The notes under the pieces were generated by a model. It had not been told where the DNA came from and did no database searches. It was given only the letters and a program-made list of their open reading frames with translations. This document shows positions 15,001-19,859 of a DNA stretch of 37,469 nt, piece by piece; within the stretch, counting starts at the first letter, position 1; each line of letters begins with the position of its first letter. The translations under genes were made by a program, and so were the position numbers. The DNA is from Rhodospirillaceae bacterium. Its GTDB lineage: Bacteria; Pseudomonadota; Alphaproteobacteria; Rhodospirillales; UBA2165. The DNA is taken from the NCBI GenBank assembly GCA_018674495.1, contig JABHAA010000088.1:1-37469 (forward strand). Reading direction: 5' to 3'.

Positions 15001-15018
15001 ATCGATCAGCCCTTCTAG
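1..15018 (+). CDS. Giant RTX adhesin with cadherin/Ig-like repeats (5' end outside window)
   Basis: The frame is open from base 1, so this is the 3' part (about 5005 codons) of a larger gene; the GTG at 97 is not the real start. Order seen: acidic and polyproline linker (1-96); Ig-like domains of about 125 residues (97-4280), two of which carry long Ala/Asp helical inserts; an array of about 93-residue cadherin-like repeats with DxDxDG calcium-type loops (4281-11150); further Ig-like domains; two jelly-roll-like domains (about 12235-12660 and 13545-14062); RTX nonapeptides (14401-14712); and a C-terminal tail of about 100 residues typical of type I secretion substrates. By family knowledge such proteins are exported by a TolC-type system and mediate surface attachment. 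No secretion genes are in the window. The nearby LapG-type protease (18938) suggests retention and release control as for LapA, but the N-terminal cleavage region cannot be seen here. Confidence 0.93.
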   Translation, partial: DGGDDGGDRRTEDDDTRDDLPPPPPPPEPQPPVVTLDAAVGDEDTAIELTISATIPSGSPGQLQSVTISNIPEGATISLDGQELVLTPHADGTSSIQLSPAQLTGLTIQPGLDENADFDLEVSAANFDQITGSTATGTGTLDVTVNATVDPAVVTAAPGTGTGDEDTAIAVDISTELADADGTVTSLTITDIPDGAVLMSGDTVIELTGPDADGLYSAVLSPDQLTGLTITPDQDDAHDFSLNITATSTDIDPDMVDNADAQAAVNDAASAQSAEDAAVAASDAADLAITEAQSDLDAAIEARDNPDPEATEADLAVLETAVSDAETALATAQSDAADAQTAEDSAIATSDAADAVAANYAPSIAAVEAVAEAEAAADAVFEAEATLSDAETAAADAQTAEENAIAASDAADLAVTDAETAVSDAEAALAEAVNAPGGSTEAEITVLEAAVADAETALGDATQAASDAATAETDAIAASDTADVAVTDATTALSDAQTVAETTAAAADDAVIAAADAAVAAEAELASATSDAAEAQAAEDLATAASNAADAVVADAQTALDDATTALTDANAAVSPDAPTEAEIAELETAVADAEAALTAAETDAATAQAAEDSAATASNAADTVEAEAQATYDALTTGHATNTSETFAQTVEVIATVDAPEVTTLDASGDEDTAIALDITATVDEIDIPDGTLESITIGDIPDGATLTYVDDTGATVELTVTNGSVTLSPDQLNGLAITPLEDDAGDFDLSVSATAVDIDPDFQIAVDAAETAATDATTALSGAQSAATAADTAEADAIAASDAADVTAADAETAVTDAGTALLEAVDAGATDAEVVLLETALADAETALTDANIAAADAAIAESDAIAASDAADAELAEAQTTADAADATLADAETALANGEVSNTSEPVNLNVEVIATVDAPELAAEDASGFEDTAIPLDITATVDTIDIPDGTLESITVTGFPAGATVTYTDATGATVELAVTDGGITLSPDQLNGLAVTPAEDDANDFDLTVTATATDTDPDTGAVVTNTSDPVPLAVTVTATVDAPEVVAQSASGDEDTAIPLEITATVDEIGIPDGTLQSITIGDIPSGATLTYTDDTGATVELTVTDGSVTLSPEQLTGLQITLLEDDANDFDLTVTATATDTDPDTGAVVTNTSDPVPLSVEVIATVDAPEVTAQDASGDEDTAIPLDITATVDEIDIPDGTLQSITIGDIPAGATLTYTDDTGATVELTVTDGSVTLSPEQLNGLAITPAEDDANDFDLSVSATATDTDPDTGETVTNTSVPVVLAVVVLATAEVEISAQDATGAENTAIPLDITASVDVGDDTLESVTIGDIPPGATITYVDSAGVTQEIIVTDGSVTLSPEQLNGLALTPPTDDVSDFALSVSATSTDTDPDTGEIVTATDGPVPLNVVVTGGNVAPEAGDDVVSGIEDIPVVINFDTLLANDEDADGDILEITAVNNPVGGTVEIVDGQIVFTPDADYSGTATFDYTVTDPDGLTSTATTTVDIEAVADAPLVSVNVTMVSQTFDDDDVEDLDGVVHQFRAKDDDSPDIKHGAESVYDVDIEAALVDTDGSESLSTIEVTGLPSGATLSAGTLNPDGSWTLTSEQLDGLQMTLDPTVPDDFELTVSVTSTEESNLDSATSSSSASIVVNLEPDAVDDAMTLNEDAATIIDLTANDTDPDGDPLSVVEITHQPHHGTVVINEDGTVTYTPDADYNGSDHFTYMVSDGAGGFDTARVNLTVDPVNDAPVAVDDTAVIDEDSSVNLNVMANDYDVDGGEMFMDSVTQPEHGTVTINGNGTVTYTPDANYNGADSFTYTIVDGDGATSTATVELTVNPGDDVPVAVADVATLDEDSSAIIDALSNDTSADGDFSLDSFTQPEHGLVTVNADGNFVYTPDANYNGGDSFTYTIVDADGDVSTAIVSVAVNPVDDPVVAVEDSAILNEDAAAVIDVLANDTAVDGGLELTGVTQPLHGTVSINDDGTVTYTPAENYNGTDSFTYSITDADGDTSTATVSLTINPANDDPVAVDDSATLSEDTSAVIDVLANDSDLDGDTVSLDSVTQPEHGTVVINADGTVTYTPDADYNGSDSFTYTISDGAGGTDTATVNLTVDPENDDPVAVDDNAVLAEDTAAVIDVLGNDTDLDGDTISLDSVTQPDHGTVTINEDGTVTYTPDANYTGSDSFTYQISDGAGGTDTAVVNLTVNSANDVPVAVADVASLDEDSSAIIDALANDMAADGGLALDSFTQPEHGVVTVNADGNFVYTPEANYNGGDSFTYTITDADGDTSTAIVSVAVNPVNDPVVAVDDAAVLNEDAAAVIDVLANDTAVDGGLELTGVTQPLHGTVSINDDGTVTYTPAENYNGTDSFTYTITDADGDTSTATVSLTINPENDDPVAVNDTVSGIEDIAVVINPETLLANDTDVDGGVLEITAVDSPVGGTVEIVDGNVVFTPDANFSGSASFDYTVTDASGATSTATTSVNVEAVADAPTLSVGIAEVEGSGEADLFPVMDHDISNVVMYVDVGGGEIIKVKIEDFDGPDASFRDADDLPLEEYVAENYPGGELVAVTIKAGDNQLEEAGPGEGQLFIIDGTVSQNDLPLDENVPGELTFSYNQALDGVEPSTGAGDATVYDVNIQSNLTDTDGSESLSITVTDVPDGASFTDGTENADGSWTFTAEELDGLQMTVDDTVGDDFSLTVTSTSTEASNEDSASTTLTTSVGVNTGPAAGDDSAVLNEDASTVIDVLANDSDVDGDDVYVGSVTEPEHGTVAINEDGTVTYTPDADYNGTDSFTYTIYDGEGNSDTATVNLTVNPENDDPVAVDDTATLSEDASATLNVLGNDTDLDYDSLSLDSVTQPDHGTVTINEDGTVTYTPDANYNGPDSFNYTISDGAGGTDTATVNLTIDPENDAPVATDDSAILGEDSAATLNVLANDCDLDGDTISLDSVTQPEHGLVTINEDGTVTYTPDANYNGADSFTYTISDGAGGTDTATVSLTVNPENDAPVATDDTAILGEDSAATLNVLANDTDLDGIAISLDSVTQPDHGLVTINEDGTVTYTPDADYNGTDSFTYTISDGTGGTDTATVNLTVNPENDDPVATDDSAILAEDSAATLNVLANDTDLDGGTISLDNVTQPEHGLVTVNEDGTVTYTPDANYNGTDSFTYTISDGAGGTDTATVNLTVNSENDAPVAVNDAVSGIEDVAVVIDPETLLANDTDIEGDVLEITAVDSPVGGTVEIVDGNIVFTPDANFSGNASFDYTVTDEAGNISTATTTVDIEAVADAPTVSVDLTLVSQSTGGGGDDDSSHGGGRHQRKRGDDDDDSDTGEGMESVYDLDIQTALTDTDGSESLTLEVTGLPSGATLSAGTLNTDGSWTLTPDQLDGLQLTLDSSVPDDFNLTVTSTSTEASNLDSASSSASASIGVNINPDAADDTATLNEDAAVTIDVLANDTDADGDALSVTEVTQPDHGSVVLNADGTVTYTPDADYNGTDTFTYTVSDGAGGTDTASVNLTVDPANDVPVAVDDTATLSEDASATLNVLGNDSDLDGDTINLDSVTQPDHGTVTINEDGTVTYTPDANYNGADSFTYTISDGAGGTDTATVNLTVDPENDDPVATDDTAILAEDSAATLNVLGNDSDLDGDTISLDSVTQPDHGAVTINEDGTVTYTPDANYNGADSFTYTISDGAGGTDTATVSLSVTGDADAPVVVADDVSGAEDGGWIGLDLSANLADEDGSETLAITISNVPEGAQLSAGTDLGGGNWTVAPEDLSLLSINPDGDFSGDMNLSISVTSTEAGGDSATVDSAFTVTVTPTGDVTISVDDVTGSEDASEIGLGLSTDSFSIDDADGSEVLQSIEITFTDLPEGAVVNNATYNEETGTYSVPTAAALAIVSVTPPENWSGDFNVTLEVTSNEGSASQSFGVSVSAGNDAPVIDASPVFSMAEDGVITISEEQLLAGASDVDGDALSITDLVVNGGTGTVAGPDADGNYTYTPPENFSGDVSLEYNVSDGTASTPQSANITVAAVADAPDLAVEIGAGVAVVSGGDPLDVSIDIDSVADTDAGFTVTARSIDNEGQLTDASADNIAFHNTSPQGFGVGGSASGADSELGYDSDSGISEQLIVSFDSDVSSVDVSFAWKNSGEDATFDFYKDGIKVGEGTSIGGSDGIDPAVTLSPDNGSSFDQIVFKAPGTGDDYLINSIDFEAVDNAETIIEYPVTISAGLVDTDGSEALSSITIDMEGMPQGVSFSEGGLNADGNWELTPAQLDGLTMTAPEGSGDIELSVSVTSTEADGDAATTTVTATADAPNVGPEVDGTPEFTMNEDGTIIISEAQLLEGATDVDGDTLSVENLVVNGGEGTLTGPGADGNYSYQPSANFSGNVSLSYDVSDGTASVAQTASVAVAGVADTPDLNTGVTGVTEVLADTDVPVSQSLLDQVDADHIVTITGVPVGATLSAGVENADGSWTMTGDVLDGLQVSPPDGYEGEISLDISASTVGETQTLIEADFNSDLDGFTYSDDAFGTSNAKRASGKLDNNDGEDGSGALEVKLGGGDDDDDDSVDMSGGFEQSFTVSEDGTASLTFSYRMDMDSHYENDEYTEVLVSIDGEMVSLDGNDYIARLEGGGDTGWQTVTIDLGSLPEGEHSLVLGGYNNKSTSRSEKTEINFDDLSLTLETSAEEVASESVAFAPDISAHVYGVDVEAALTDASETLSDITFEGLPDGATLNAGASDGEGGWTVDTGDLAGLEVTVPEGSAAFQLTVSATSTEDNGDTATITQTLDFSDHMGADTDDTLAGGDSADTLYGGAGDDALSGEGGDDTLYGGSGADEVTGGDGADSIFGGDGMDALYGGSGVDYLSGGEGDDVIYGESGNDIILGGAGDDQLHGGDGDDEFVFNLGDGNDTIFDFGAGDELSFDGVSLADGDTVEITTDGSDVVITIVGKDGTESNKVTLKDSAGETDSSADSSTGTENVGDGYSVTESADGGVTVQIDQPF
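763..1926 (+). repeat. Ala/Asp-rich helical insert 1 (about 388 residues) in an Ig-like domain
   Basis: Between the DIDPD and NTSE strands of an Ig-like domain the coding sequence switches to almost pure Ala, Asp, Glu, Thr, Ser and Val with practically no Lys, Arg, Gly or aromatic residues. A unit containing (I/A)AASDAADxAV followed by DAETAxSDAExAL recurs six times. Some units are broken by a turn such as DNPDPEATEAD, APGGSTEAE or SPDAPTEAE. The pattern predicts long amphipathic helices or antiparallel helical hairpins. Sibling domains (for example around 3067-3120) join the same two strands by a short TGAVVT-type loop, so this is an insertion. Confidence 0.8.
2290..2718 (+). repeat. Ala/Asp-rich helical insert 2 (about 143 residues)
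   Basis: This is a second, shorter copy of the same type of insert at the same place in the next Ig-like domain, again between DIDPD and SNTSEP. It contains two SDAAD units and one turn (DAGATDAE). The shared location and motif indicate duplication of an insert-bearing domain followed by expansion or contraction. Confidence 0.78.
4281..11150 (+). repeat. Cadherin-like tandem repeat array, period 279 bp (93 residues)
   Basis: About 16 units begin with a motif like NDxPVAVDDxAxLxED and contain NDxDxDGD, VTQPxHGTVTIN, GTVTYTPDANYNG and DSFTYTISDG. Successive units start exactly 279 bp apart where intact (8479, 8758, 9037, 9316). Three related units beginning VSGIED (about 4290, 7213 and 9601) head super-repeats, each followed by a unique or acidic spacer and a VYDxDIQ/LPSGATLSAGTLN-type domain. 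The family is the bacterial cadherin-like/Big-type tandem repeat of large adhesins, usually rigidified by calcium. Confidence 0.88.
14401..14712 (+). repeat. RTX calcium-binding nonapeptide repeats
   Basis: About ten consecutive GGxGxDxLx-type nonapeptides (GGAGDDALS, GGDGADSIF, GGAGDDQLH and similar) form a parallel beta-roll. By family knowledge they bind calcium after export and drive folding outside the cell. They end at DDEFVFNLGDGNDTI, the usual transition to the type I secretion signal. Confidence 0.93.
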
Positions 15019-15040
15019 AATGTGGCACAGCCGGAATTTT

Positions 15041-15069
15041 GGGTCGCCTGTTACCGGGCGGCCCTTTTT
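15041..15069 (+). terminator. Intrinsic terminator of the adhesin gene
   Basis: GGGTCGCC (15041-15048) pairs with GGCGGCCC (15057-15064) with one G-T wobble around an 8-base loop and is followed directly by TTTTT (15065-15069). It begins 22 bases after the adhesin stop and overlaps the last codons of the convergent ATP-grasp gene, whose stop is at 15051-15053. Confidence 0.8.
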
Positions 15070-16568
15070 ATGGATATCCGGATCGAGTCGTCCCCCGAAG
15101 ACGCTGTTTTCGGCTTTTCGGCTTTCATCGGCAGCGCCCGGGACGTGACCATCGCCTGGAAGGCGTCGGTGATGCGCTGGGCATGGGGCATAAGGTACGG
15201 GAAATTTTGCGCATGTTCGAAGCTGTGGCGCATGGCCGGGTTCATTTCGAATATCAATATTCGGCCATCATTCAAGACATTAAAATCGACGCCGAAAAAA
15301 TCCAGCTTGGCGATGGAGTGCAGCGATTTGAGCGCAGCATAGGCATCGGCGCCGACGAAAGCGGCGGGATCATCCAGATAGGCTTGTTCCAATTCCTGCA
15401 TCCACGGGGTCGCGGCCATAACCGTGGTTCGGTTGAAGCCATGCACGTTCCACACCGTGTCCACATGATGGACCACCGGATAGATCTGGCCGTCGATAAA
15501 AAAGACCCGCATTTTTCGAAAATAGTCGCTGCGGAAAGGATGCAGCACATATTCGATGGCGTAGTATTGGCCGGCGCTGGCGGCAGCGAAATATTTTTCC
15601 ACCTCGGAAATGGTGTCGGCCTTGATGGTCGAAACCGCCGTATGGGTTCCGGTGCGGCGCAAAATAATCGGCAGCGCCATGCCTTCACGGTGCAAAATTT
15701 CCCCCGCATCAAAGGGTGTCTCCGGCTGCCAATTGAGGCGCAGGGTTTTCGGAAAGCGCACCCCCGGAGTGTCTTTTAGGCGCTGGTAATTGTTGTCGCG
15801 GGTGCTGTTCAGAACCTGGACCGGGTCGTTGATCACCGGGATGGCGGGATCGCTCGCCAGGTACGTGGCCGCGGCGCGCAATGAGCGGCCCTCCAGGTCG
15901 GCGTCGGCGATGGAATTGACGACGATTTGGTGGCTGGGCATGGGCGCGAATTTAAGAATATTTTCGTCGGCGATCAGAAAATTGATGGTCGTAAAGCGGT
16001 CTTGGTCCCAAAGCGCGCTCGACGAAAAATTTCCGCCGCGCAGGCGTAGCCAGTGGGAGGCTTCGGTGGCCACCGAATAATAGGCGTTTTGGACGCCGCG
16101 CAGGCGCAAGATACGGGCCTCGGGCGCGCGCAGACTGGATAGCACCGTGATCGGGCTTTTGGCGACGCCGCTTCTTAATGTAACCCCCGCCGTATCCACT
16201 TTGCCCAGTTCGCGCTGCACCGCCGACAGGGACAGAAAGCCGCGGGCGTCGCGGGGATGCTCTTTGATCATATGTTCGAAAACCGTGGCCGCCCGTTCCA
16301 TGTCGCCGGTTTGAACCAAAATATCGCCAAGCTGCATCATCAGGCGCAAGCTGGCCGGGCGATATTTTAGCGCCTGCCAAAAACAATAGGCGGCATCTTC
16401 CAGCCGCTGCAGAGGGATGTAGCTAAGAGCCAGCCCGCGCCAGGCATCGGCGTCGTCCGGGGTTACTTTCAAATATCGGCGATAGGCGGTGACAGCTTCT
16501 TCATTGCGCCCGGCGCGGCGCAGGCTCTGCGCCCGCCCCGCTCCGCCGCTGCCGGGCACTTTCGCCAT
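15051..16568 (-). CDS. TPR / ATP-grasp fusion protein
   Basis: 505 residues. Residues about 10-135 are three to four TPR-like helical pairs (EEAVTAYRRYLKVTPDDADAW). Residues about 250-470 look like an ATP-grasp ligase fold: LPIILRRTGTHTA (nucleotide-side strand), YFRKMRVFFIDGQIYP, and DFFGVDFNVLNDGRILIFEMNP, where D428, E441 and N443 match the magnesium-binding Asp/Glu/Asn. ATP-grasp enzymes join a carboxylate to an amine or thiol through an acyl phosphate; the substrate here is unknown. No signal peptide is seen, so it is likely cytoplasmic. It starts 6 bases after the stop of the sensor gene, so the two are probably one operon, and it converges on the adhesin gene. Modification of a protein or peptide linked to adhesion is an inference only. 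Confidence 0.85.
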   Translation of the reverse strand: MAKVPGSGGAGRAQSLRRAGRNEEAVTAYRRYLKVTPDDADAWRGLALSYIPLQRLEDAAYCFWQALKYRPASLRLMMQLGDILVQTGDMERAATVFEHMIKEHPRDARGFLSLSAVQRELGKVDTAGVTLRSGVAKSPITVLSSLRAPEARILRLRGVQNAYYSVATEASHWLRLRGGNFSSSALWDQDRFTTINFLIADENILKFAPMPSHQIVVNSIADADLEGRSLRAAATYLASDPAIPVINDPVQVLNSTRDNNYQRLKDTPGVRFPKTLRLNWQPETPFDAGEILHREGMALPIILRRTGTHTAVSTIKADTISEVEKYFAAASAGQYYAIEYVLHPFRSDYFRKMRVFFIDGQIYPVVHHVDTVWNVHGFNRTTVMAATPWMQELEQAYLDDPAAFVGADAYAALKSLHSIAKLDFFGVDFNVLNDGRILIFEMNPAMRHSFEHAQNFPYLMPHAQRITDAFQAMVTSRALPMKAEKPKTASSGDDSIRISIKRAAR

Positions 16569-16574
16569 GGGCCG

Positions 16575-18752
16575 CTAGCCCCGGTGCAGGAAATGCGCCC
16601 ATTTGAGGGCGCCGCCGTGATTTTCTACATGGTTCAGCAATGCCGACACGGCGCGCCGGTCGTACAAAGAGCCGGAATCTGCCAGCAGCCGCGCCGTCGC
16701 CTCTTCCAGCGACAGGCCCGCACCGCCTTCGCGCGGGCTGCACAAATCGACAAAGGCGTTGGCCACGGCGACGATACGCGCCGTCAAAATGATCGCCTCG
16801 CCGCCGAGGCCCTCGGGCCCGGAGCCGTCGTAATGTTCCGACGATTGGCGGATGGTATCGACCACCGGCCCTTCGAAATCGATATTGCCGAGAAGCTGGG
16901 CGCTGGTCACATGAGCGCCGGTTAATTGGCTGCGCTCGTTTTCGGCCAACTCACTTAAGGCGCGGCCCATCAATTCCTGCGGCAACAATACGGTGCCGAG
17001 GCTGCGGAGGTTGCCGGCGAAATCGGCGGAGTCGATCTGATGGCGGTCGCAATTCAACTCCTCGGCGATGGCGCGCGCCACGTCGCCCACATCGGAGGAG
17101 CGCGTATCGGAAGAGGGATCGCGCTTATCGACGACGTCGGCCAGCGTGGTCACCAGTTGCTTCAGCCGCGCTTCGCTTTTGAGCTGCTCGCGCGAAAACT
17201 CTGTGATGTCATCGAGGATCATCAGGATGCCCGGCGGATGGTCGCGGTCGCCGCGCAAGGGGATGTGGTCCGACTTCAAAACTTCCATCTCGCCGTTCTC
17301 GTCCTCGAAACGCTGGACGAAAGCTTTACGGCCCTTTTGCACCGATTCCTCAACGCCTTCTTCTTCCAGATCGGCGAATTCCTTCAAGATGTCCTTGTTA
17401 ACGTCAGCGTAGAATTTCGCCTTCACCGGGCCCATGATGCTGGCCATGGTCTTGCCCATCATGTCTTCCGGCTCGATGCCTGCCGCCTTGGCCGCCGGCT
17501 CATTGGAAAATGTATAGGTGGTGGTGCCGTCGACGGCGAATATGTGCGTCGGTTGCGAATTGGTGATCACCCGCATGAACTTCGAAATATTCTCAAACCG
17601 CTCCGACGAAATGCGAAATTTTTCGGCCGCCGCTTCGGCGCGCAAAGACGTGCCGTGACGCCAGACTGCGATCATCGCCACGGTCACGCCGATGATGATC
17701 AGCACGAACACAACAAAGATGGTTTGCAGCCGGCTTTCATTGGCGGCCAGCGCCTCGGAGCGGGCAATTTTACGCACCAGCACCCAGGGTACGTCGGCCA
17801 GCGCCCTGGACGTGACCAAAACCTCTTCGCCCGCATAGTCCCGCTTGATGCCAAAGCCGCCCGGTGTATTCAGCGCGAAGGCCCCCGCCAGATCCTTGGT
17901 GTCGAACGCCATGGAGCGTTTCAGGGGCGCCGTCCGGTCGGCCAGCGGCGACAGATATTCCACCGAATTGGCCTTTTTCCGAACCAGATAGGTTTCCGAG
18001 GATTTTGACGTGTCGCCGGGCTGCTTCATCAGATCGAACAGTTCCTCATCGACAACGCGGATACCAATGGCGACACCGATGCCTTTGGCGCCAGTGTCGG
18101 CCTGCACCCCATAGATGGGCAGCACAAAACCGATGGTCGGATCGTTGGAGGCGCCCTTATACATATCGATTACCGCCGGCTCGCCGTCCAGCGAGGTGGC
18201 GATGGCTTTTCGAATATTGCCCGACAAGCCCGGCATTTCCGGTGTGGCCACCAGCGGCTTGCCATCCGCATCGGTCAGCGCCATGCCGGCGATGCCAGCG
18301 CGCTCTACATTGGAATTGGTTTCTTGGCTCGGCGGCGGCGCCGAAAATCCCGAACGATCGGCTATGGCCACCAGAAGATTGTTCAAATAGCCCTGCTGGG
18401 CGGCGCCGTCCGTGACTTGGCCTGAATCGCCCTTGGAATCGGATAGTTCGGTCAGGTAAAGCTGCAAGGAGGCGTTTTCGGTCAAATCCGCGATCACATC
18501 GAAATTGCCGTCGATCCAATCATTGATCTCGGCAACGCGGCTGTCGGCGACGATGCCGAGACGGATTTGCCATTCGTTGAGAGCCCGCTGGCGCTCGCCC
18601 TCAACGAATTGAAATGCAAAAAAGACACCAGCGCCGATCACTGCCAACAGCACAGCGATGCCAATGGCCACCATGCGGTTGACCTTGCCTTTCGAGCCTT
18701 CGCCCTCGGCGTCTTTTTCTTCCGGTGCCTCACCGGCCTTTGCGTCTGCCAT
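16575..18752 (-). CDS. Membrane sensor: Cache-like periplasmic domain, PAS, degenerate HD-GYP
   Basis: 725 residues. An acidic cytoplasmic tail (1-25) precedes TM1 (about 27-50), an extracytoplasmic region of about 290 residues with double-Cache-like features (GMALTDADGKPL, IGFVLPIYG), TM2 (about 344-364), a linker helix, a PAS-like domain (about 395-515, ending in ILMILDDITEFS) and a C-terminal HD-GYP-like domain (about 535-710). The HD-GYP skeleton is recognisable (DVVDKRDPSSDTRSSDVGDVARAI; YDGSGPEGLGGEAI at 641-654; RIVAVANAFVDL), but the metal ligands are gone: the HDxGK motif reads LRSLG (582-586), the HHE motif reads SSE (637-639) and the Asp of ADxxDAL is Asn665. It is therefore probably not a phosphodiesterase, and may act as a c-di-GMP or protein-interaction module. 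It is divergent from the LapG-type protease gene and upstream of the ATP-grasp gene. Confidence 0.83.
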   Translation of the reverse strand: MADAKAGEAPEEKDAEGEGSKGKVNRMVAIGIAVLLAVIGAGVFFAFQFVEGERQRALNEWQIRLGIVADSRVAEINDWIDGNFDVIADLTENASLQLYLTELSDSKGDSGQVTDGAAQQGYLNNLLVAIADRSGFSAPPPSQETNSNVERAGIAGMALTDADGKPLVATPEMPGLSGNIRKAIATSLDGEPAVIDMYKGASNDPTIGFVLPIYGVQADTGAKGIGVAIGIRVVDEELFDLMKQPGDTSKSSETYLVRKKANSVEYLSPLADRTAPLKRSMAFDTKDLAGAFALNTPGGFGIKRDYAGEEVLVTSRALADVPWVLVRKIARSEALAANESRLQTIFVVFVLIIIGVTVAMIAVWRHGTSLRAEAAAEKFRISSERFENISKFMRVITNSQPTHIFAVDGTTTYTFSNEPAAKAAGIEPEDMMGKTMASIMGPVKAKFYADVNKDILKEFADLEEEGVEESVQKGRKAFVQRFEDENGEMEVLKSDHIPLRGDRDHPPGILMILDDITEFSREQLKSEARLKQLVTTLADVVDKRDPSSDTRSSDVGDVARAIAEELNCDRHQIDSADFAGNLRSLGTVLLPQELMGRALSELAENERSQLTGAHVTSAQLLGNIDFEGPVVDTIRQSSEHYDGSGPEGLGGEAIILTARIVAVANAFVDLCSPREGGAGLSLEEATARLLADSGSLYDRRAVSALLNHVENHGGALKWAHFLHRG

Positions 18753-18862
18753 TTCATTCTCTCTTAAACGAGTTTGGCTACCTTAAATTAACGATCAGAG
18801 CATTCAAAGCGGATTTGCGCTGGTTTTATAACAGTTTGTGTTCCCGGTCACAGACAAGTGGG

Positions 18863-18889
18863 TTGATTTTTTGCCAGATTGGTTAAAAT
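18863..18889 (+). promoter_or_regulatory. Candidate promoter for the LapG-type protease gene
   Basis: In the 185-base divergent intergenic region, TTGATT (18863-18868) and TAAAAT (18884-18889) are separated by 15 bases, shorter than the ideal 17; AAATTA two bases later would give 17. The start codon lies 48 bases downstream. No strong Shine-Dalgarno is seen. The region must also hold the sensor promoter on the other strand, for which no convincing pair was found. Confidence 0.3.
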
Positions 18890-18937
18890 TAGGATATCGG
18901 CCTGGGATTTTCCCCTGCCCTGAGATAACTTGGATCC

Positions 18938-19762
18938 ATGGTGTCCAAATTCTTGATTGCCCCAGTTAAGCTGTTGATGGCTACCGCGATTGGTGCCGTT
19001 GCGGTCCTGGCGCCCGCCTCGGGGCCGACCGAAGCCGCGCCGCTTTCCATTCTGAGCAAAGCTGCGGGCGCCGATAATTCCAAAGGCCTGAAGACACTAA
19101 CCGCTGCGCGTAAGCGTAAGCGCAAATCGCGCCGGCGTAAGCGTTCCACCTCGCGCCGCCCGGCGACCACGGCGGCGGCCGCCCGCGCCGGTATCTCCAA
19201 GCGCAAGGCAACCAGTAACGTGCTTCTGTTCGGCACCCACGAGACCTTGTCGAGCAATTTCAAGCCGTTCAAGAAATGGTCGGGCGCCATGCACCGGATG
19301 TCCCAGGAGCAATCCGATCTCGGCAAATTCAAAAAACGCTTTAAAAAATGGATCGTGTTTCTGGATGGCCTCAAGGGCAAGGACCAGCTTACCCAGATCA
19401 AGGCGGTCAACAAGTTCATGAACAAGTCCAAATATATCCAGGACAACAAGAACTGGGGCATCAAGGATTACTGGGCTTCGCCGGGTGAATTTCTGACCAA
19501 GTTCGGCGATTGTGAGGATTATTCCATCGCCAAATATATGGCGCTCAAATATCTGGGGCACGATCCCGCCAAAATGCGTATTGTCGCGGTCAAGGATCTG
19601 AACCTCAAAATCGGCCACGCCATTCTGGCTATCTATTACAAAAAACGCATTGTCATCCTTGATAACCAGATCAAGATCGTCGCCGACAGCCGCAAAATTC
19701 GGCACTACCAGCCGGTCTATTCCATCAACGAAAAACACTGGTGGCGGCACCGGGTGGGTTAA
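18938..19762 (+). CDS. LapG-family periplasmic cysteine protease (BTLCP)
   Basis: 274 residues. A signal peptide is visible (KFLIAPVKLLMATAIGAVAVLAPASG, likely cleavage after TEAA near residue 34). A strongly basic linker follows (58-74, about 13 Arg/Lys). The catalytic domain covers about 95-270 and has the bacterial transglutaminase-like proteinase triad: Cys192 in FGDCEDYS, His227 in IGHAILAI and Asp242 in ILDNQ. Family knowledge: LapG cleaves the N-terminal retention module of giant adhesins such as LapA after an Ala-Ala site and so releases them from the surface; its activity is blocked by the c-di-GMP receptor LapD. The giant adhesin and a membrane sensor in the same cluster make that role likely here. 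The basic linker is not something I associate with canonical LapG. Confidence 0.9.
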   Translation: MVSKFLIAPVKLLMATAIGAVAVLAPASGPTEAAPLSILSKAAGADNSKGLKTLTAARKRKRKSRRRKRSTSRRPATTAAAARAGISKRKATSNVLLFGTHETLSSNFKPFKKWSGAMHRMSQEQSDLGKFKKRFKKWIVFLDGLKGKDQLTQIKAVNKFMNKSKYIQDNKNWGIKDYWASPGEFLTKFGDCEDYSIAKYMALKYLGHDPAKMRIVAVKDLNLKIGHAILAIYYKKRIVILDNQIKIVADSRKIRHYQPVYSINEKHWWRHRVG

Positions 19763-19859
19763 GGTTTCCGGCACGGCTAAAATATCTTTCCCCAATGCTT
19801 CCCGCGTCGTATCAAGGCGCGTCTGAAATTTTAAAAACCCGTGTGGGGGAGATGCGCTC

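Noticed and set aside
17040..18008. Plus-strand frame of 322 codons opposite the sensor gene
   Set aside because: The minus-strand product has clear TM, PAS and HD-GYP-like features and fits the operon; the plus-strand translation has no recognisable family.
19040..19080. SKAAGAD in the protease resembling a LapG Ala-Ala-Gly cleavage site
   Set aside because: It is a very short motif just after the signal peptide; self-processing cannot be argued from this alone.
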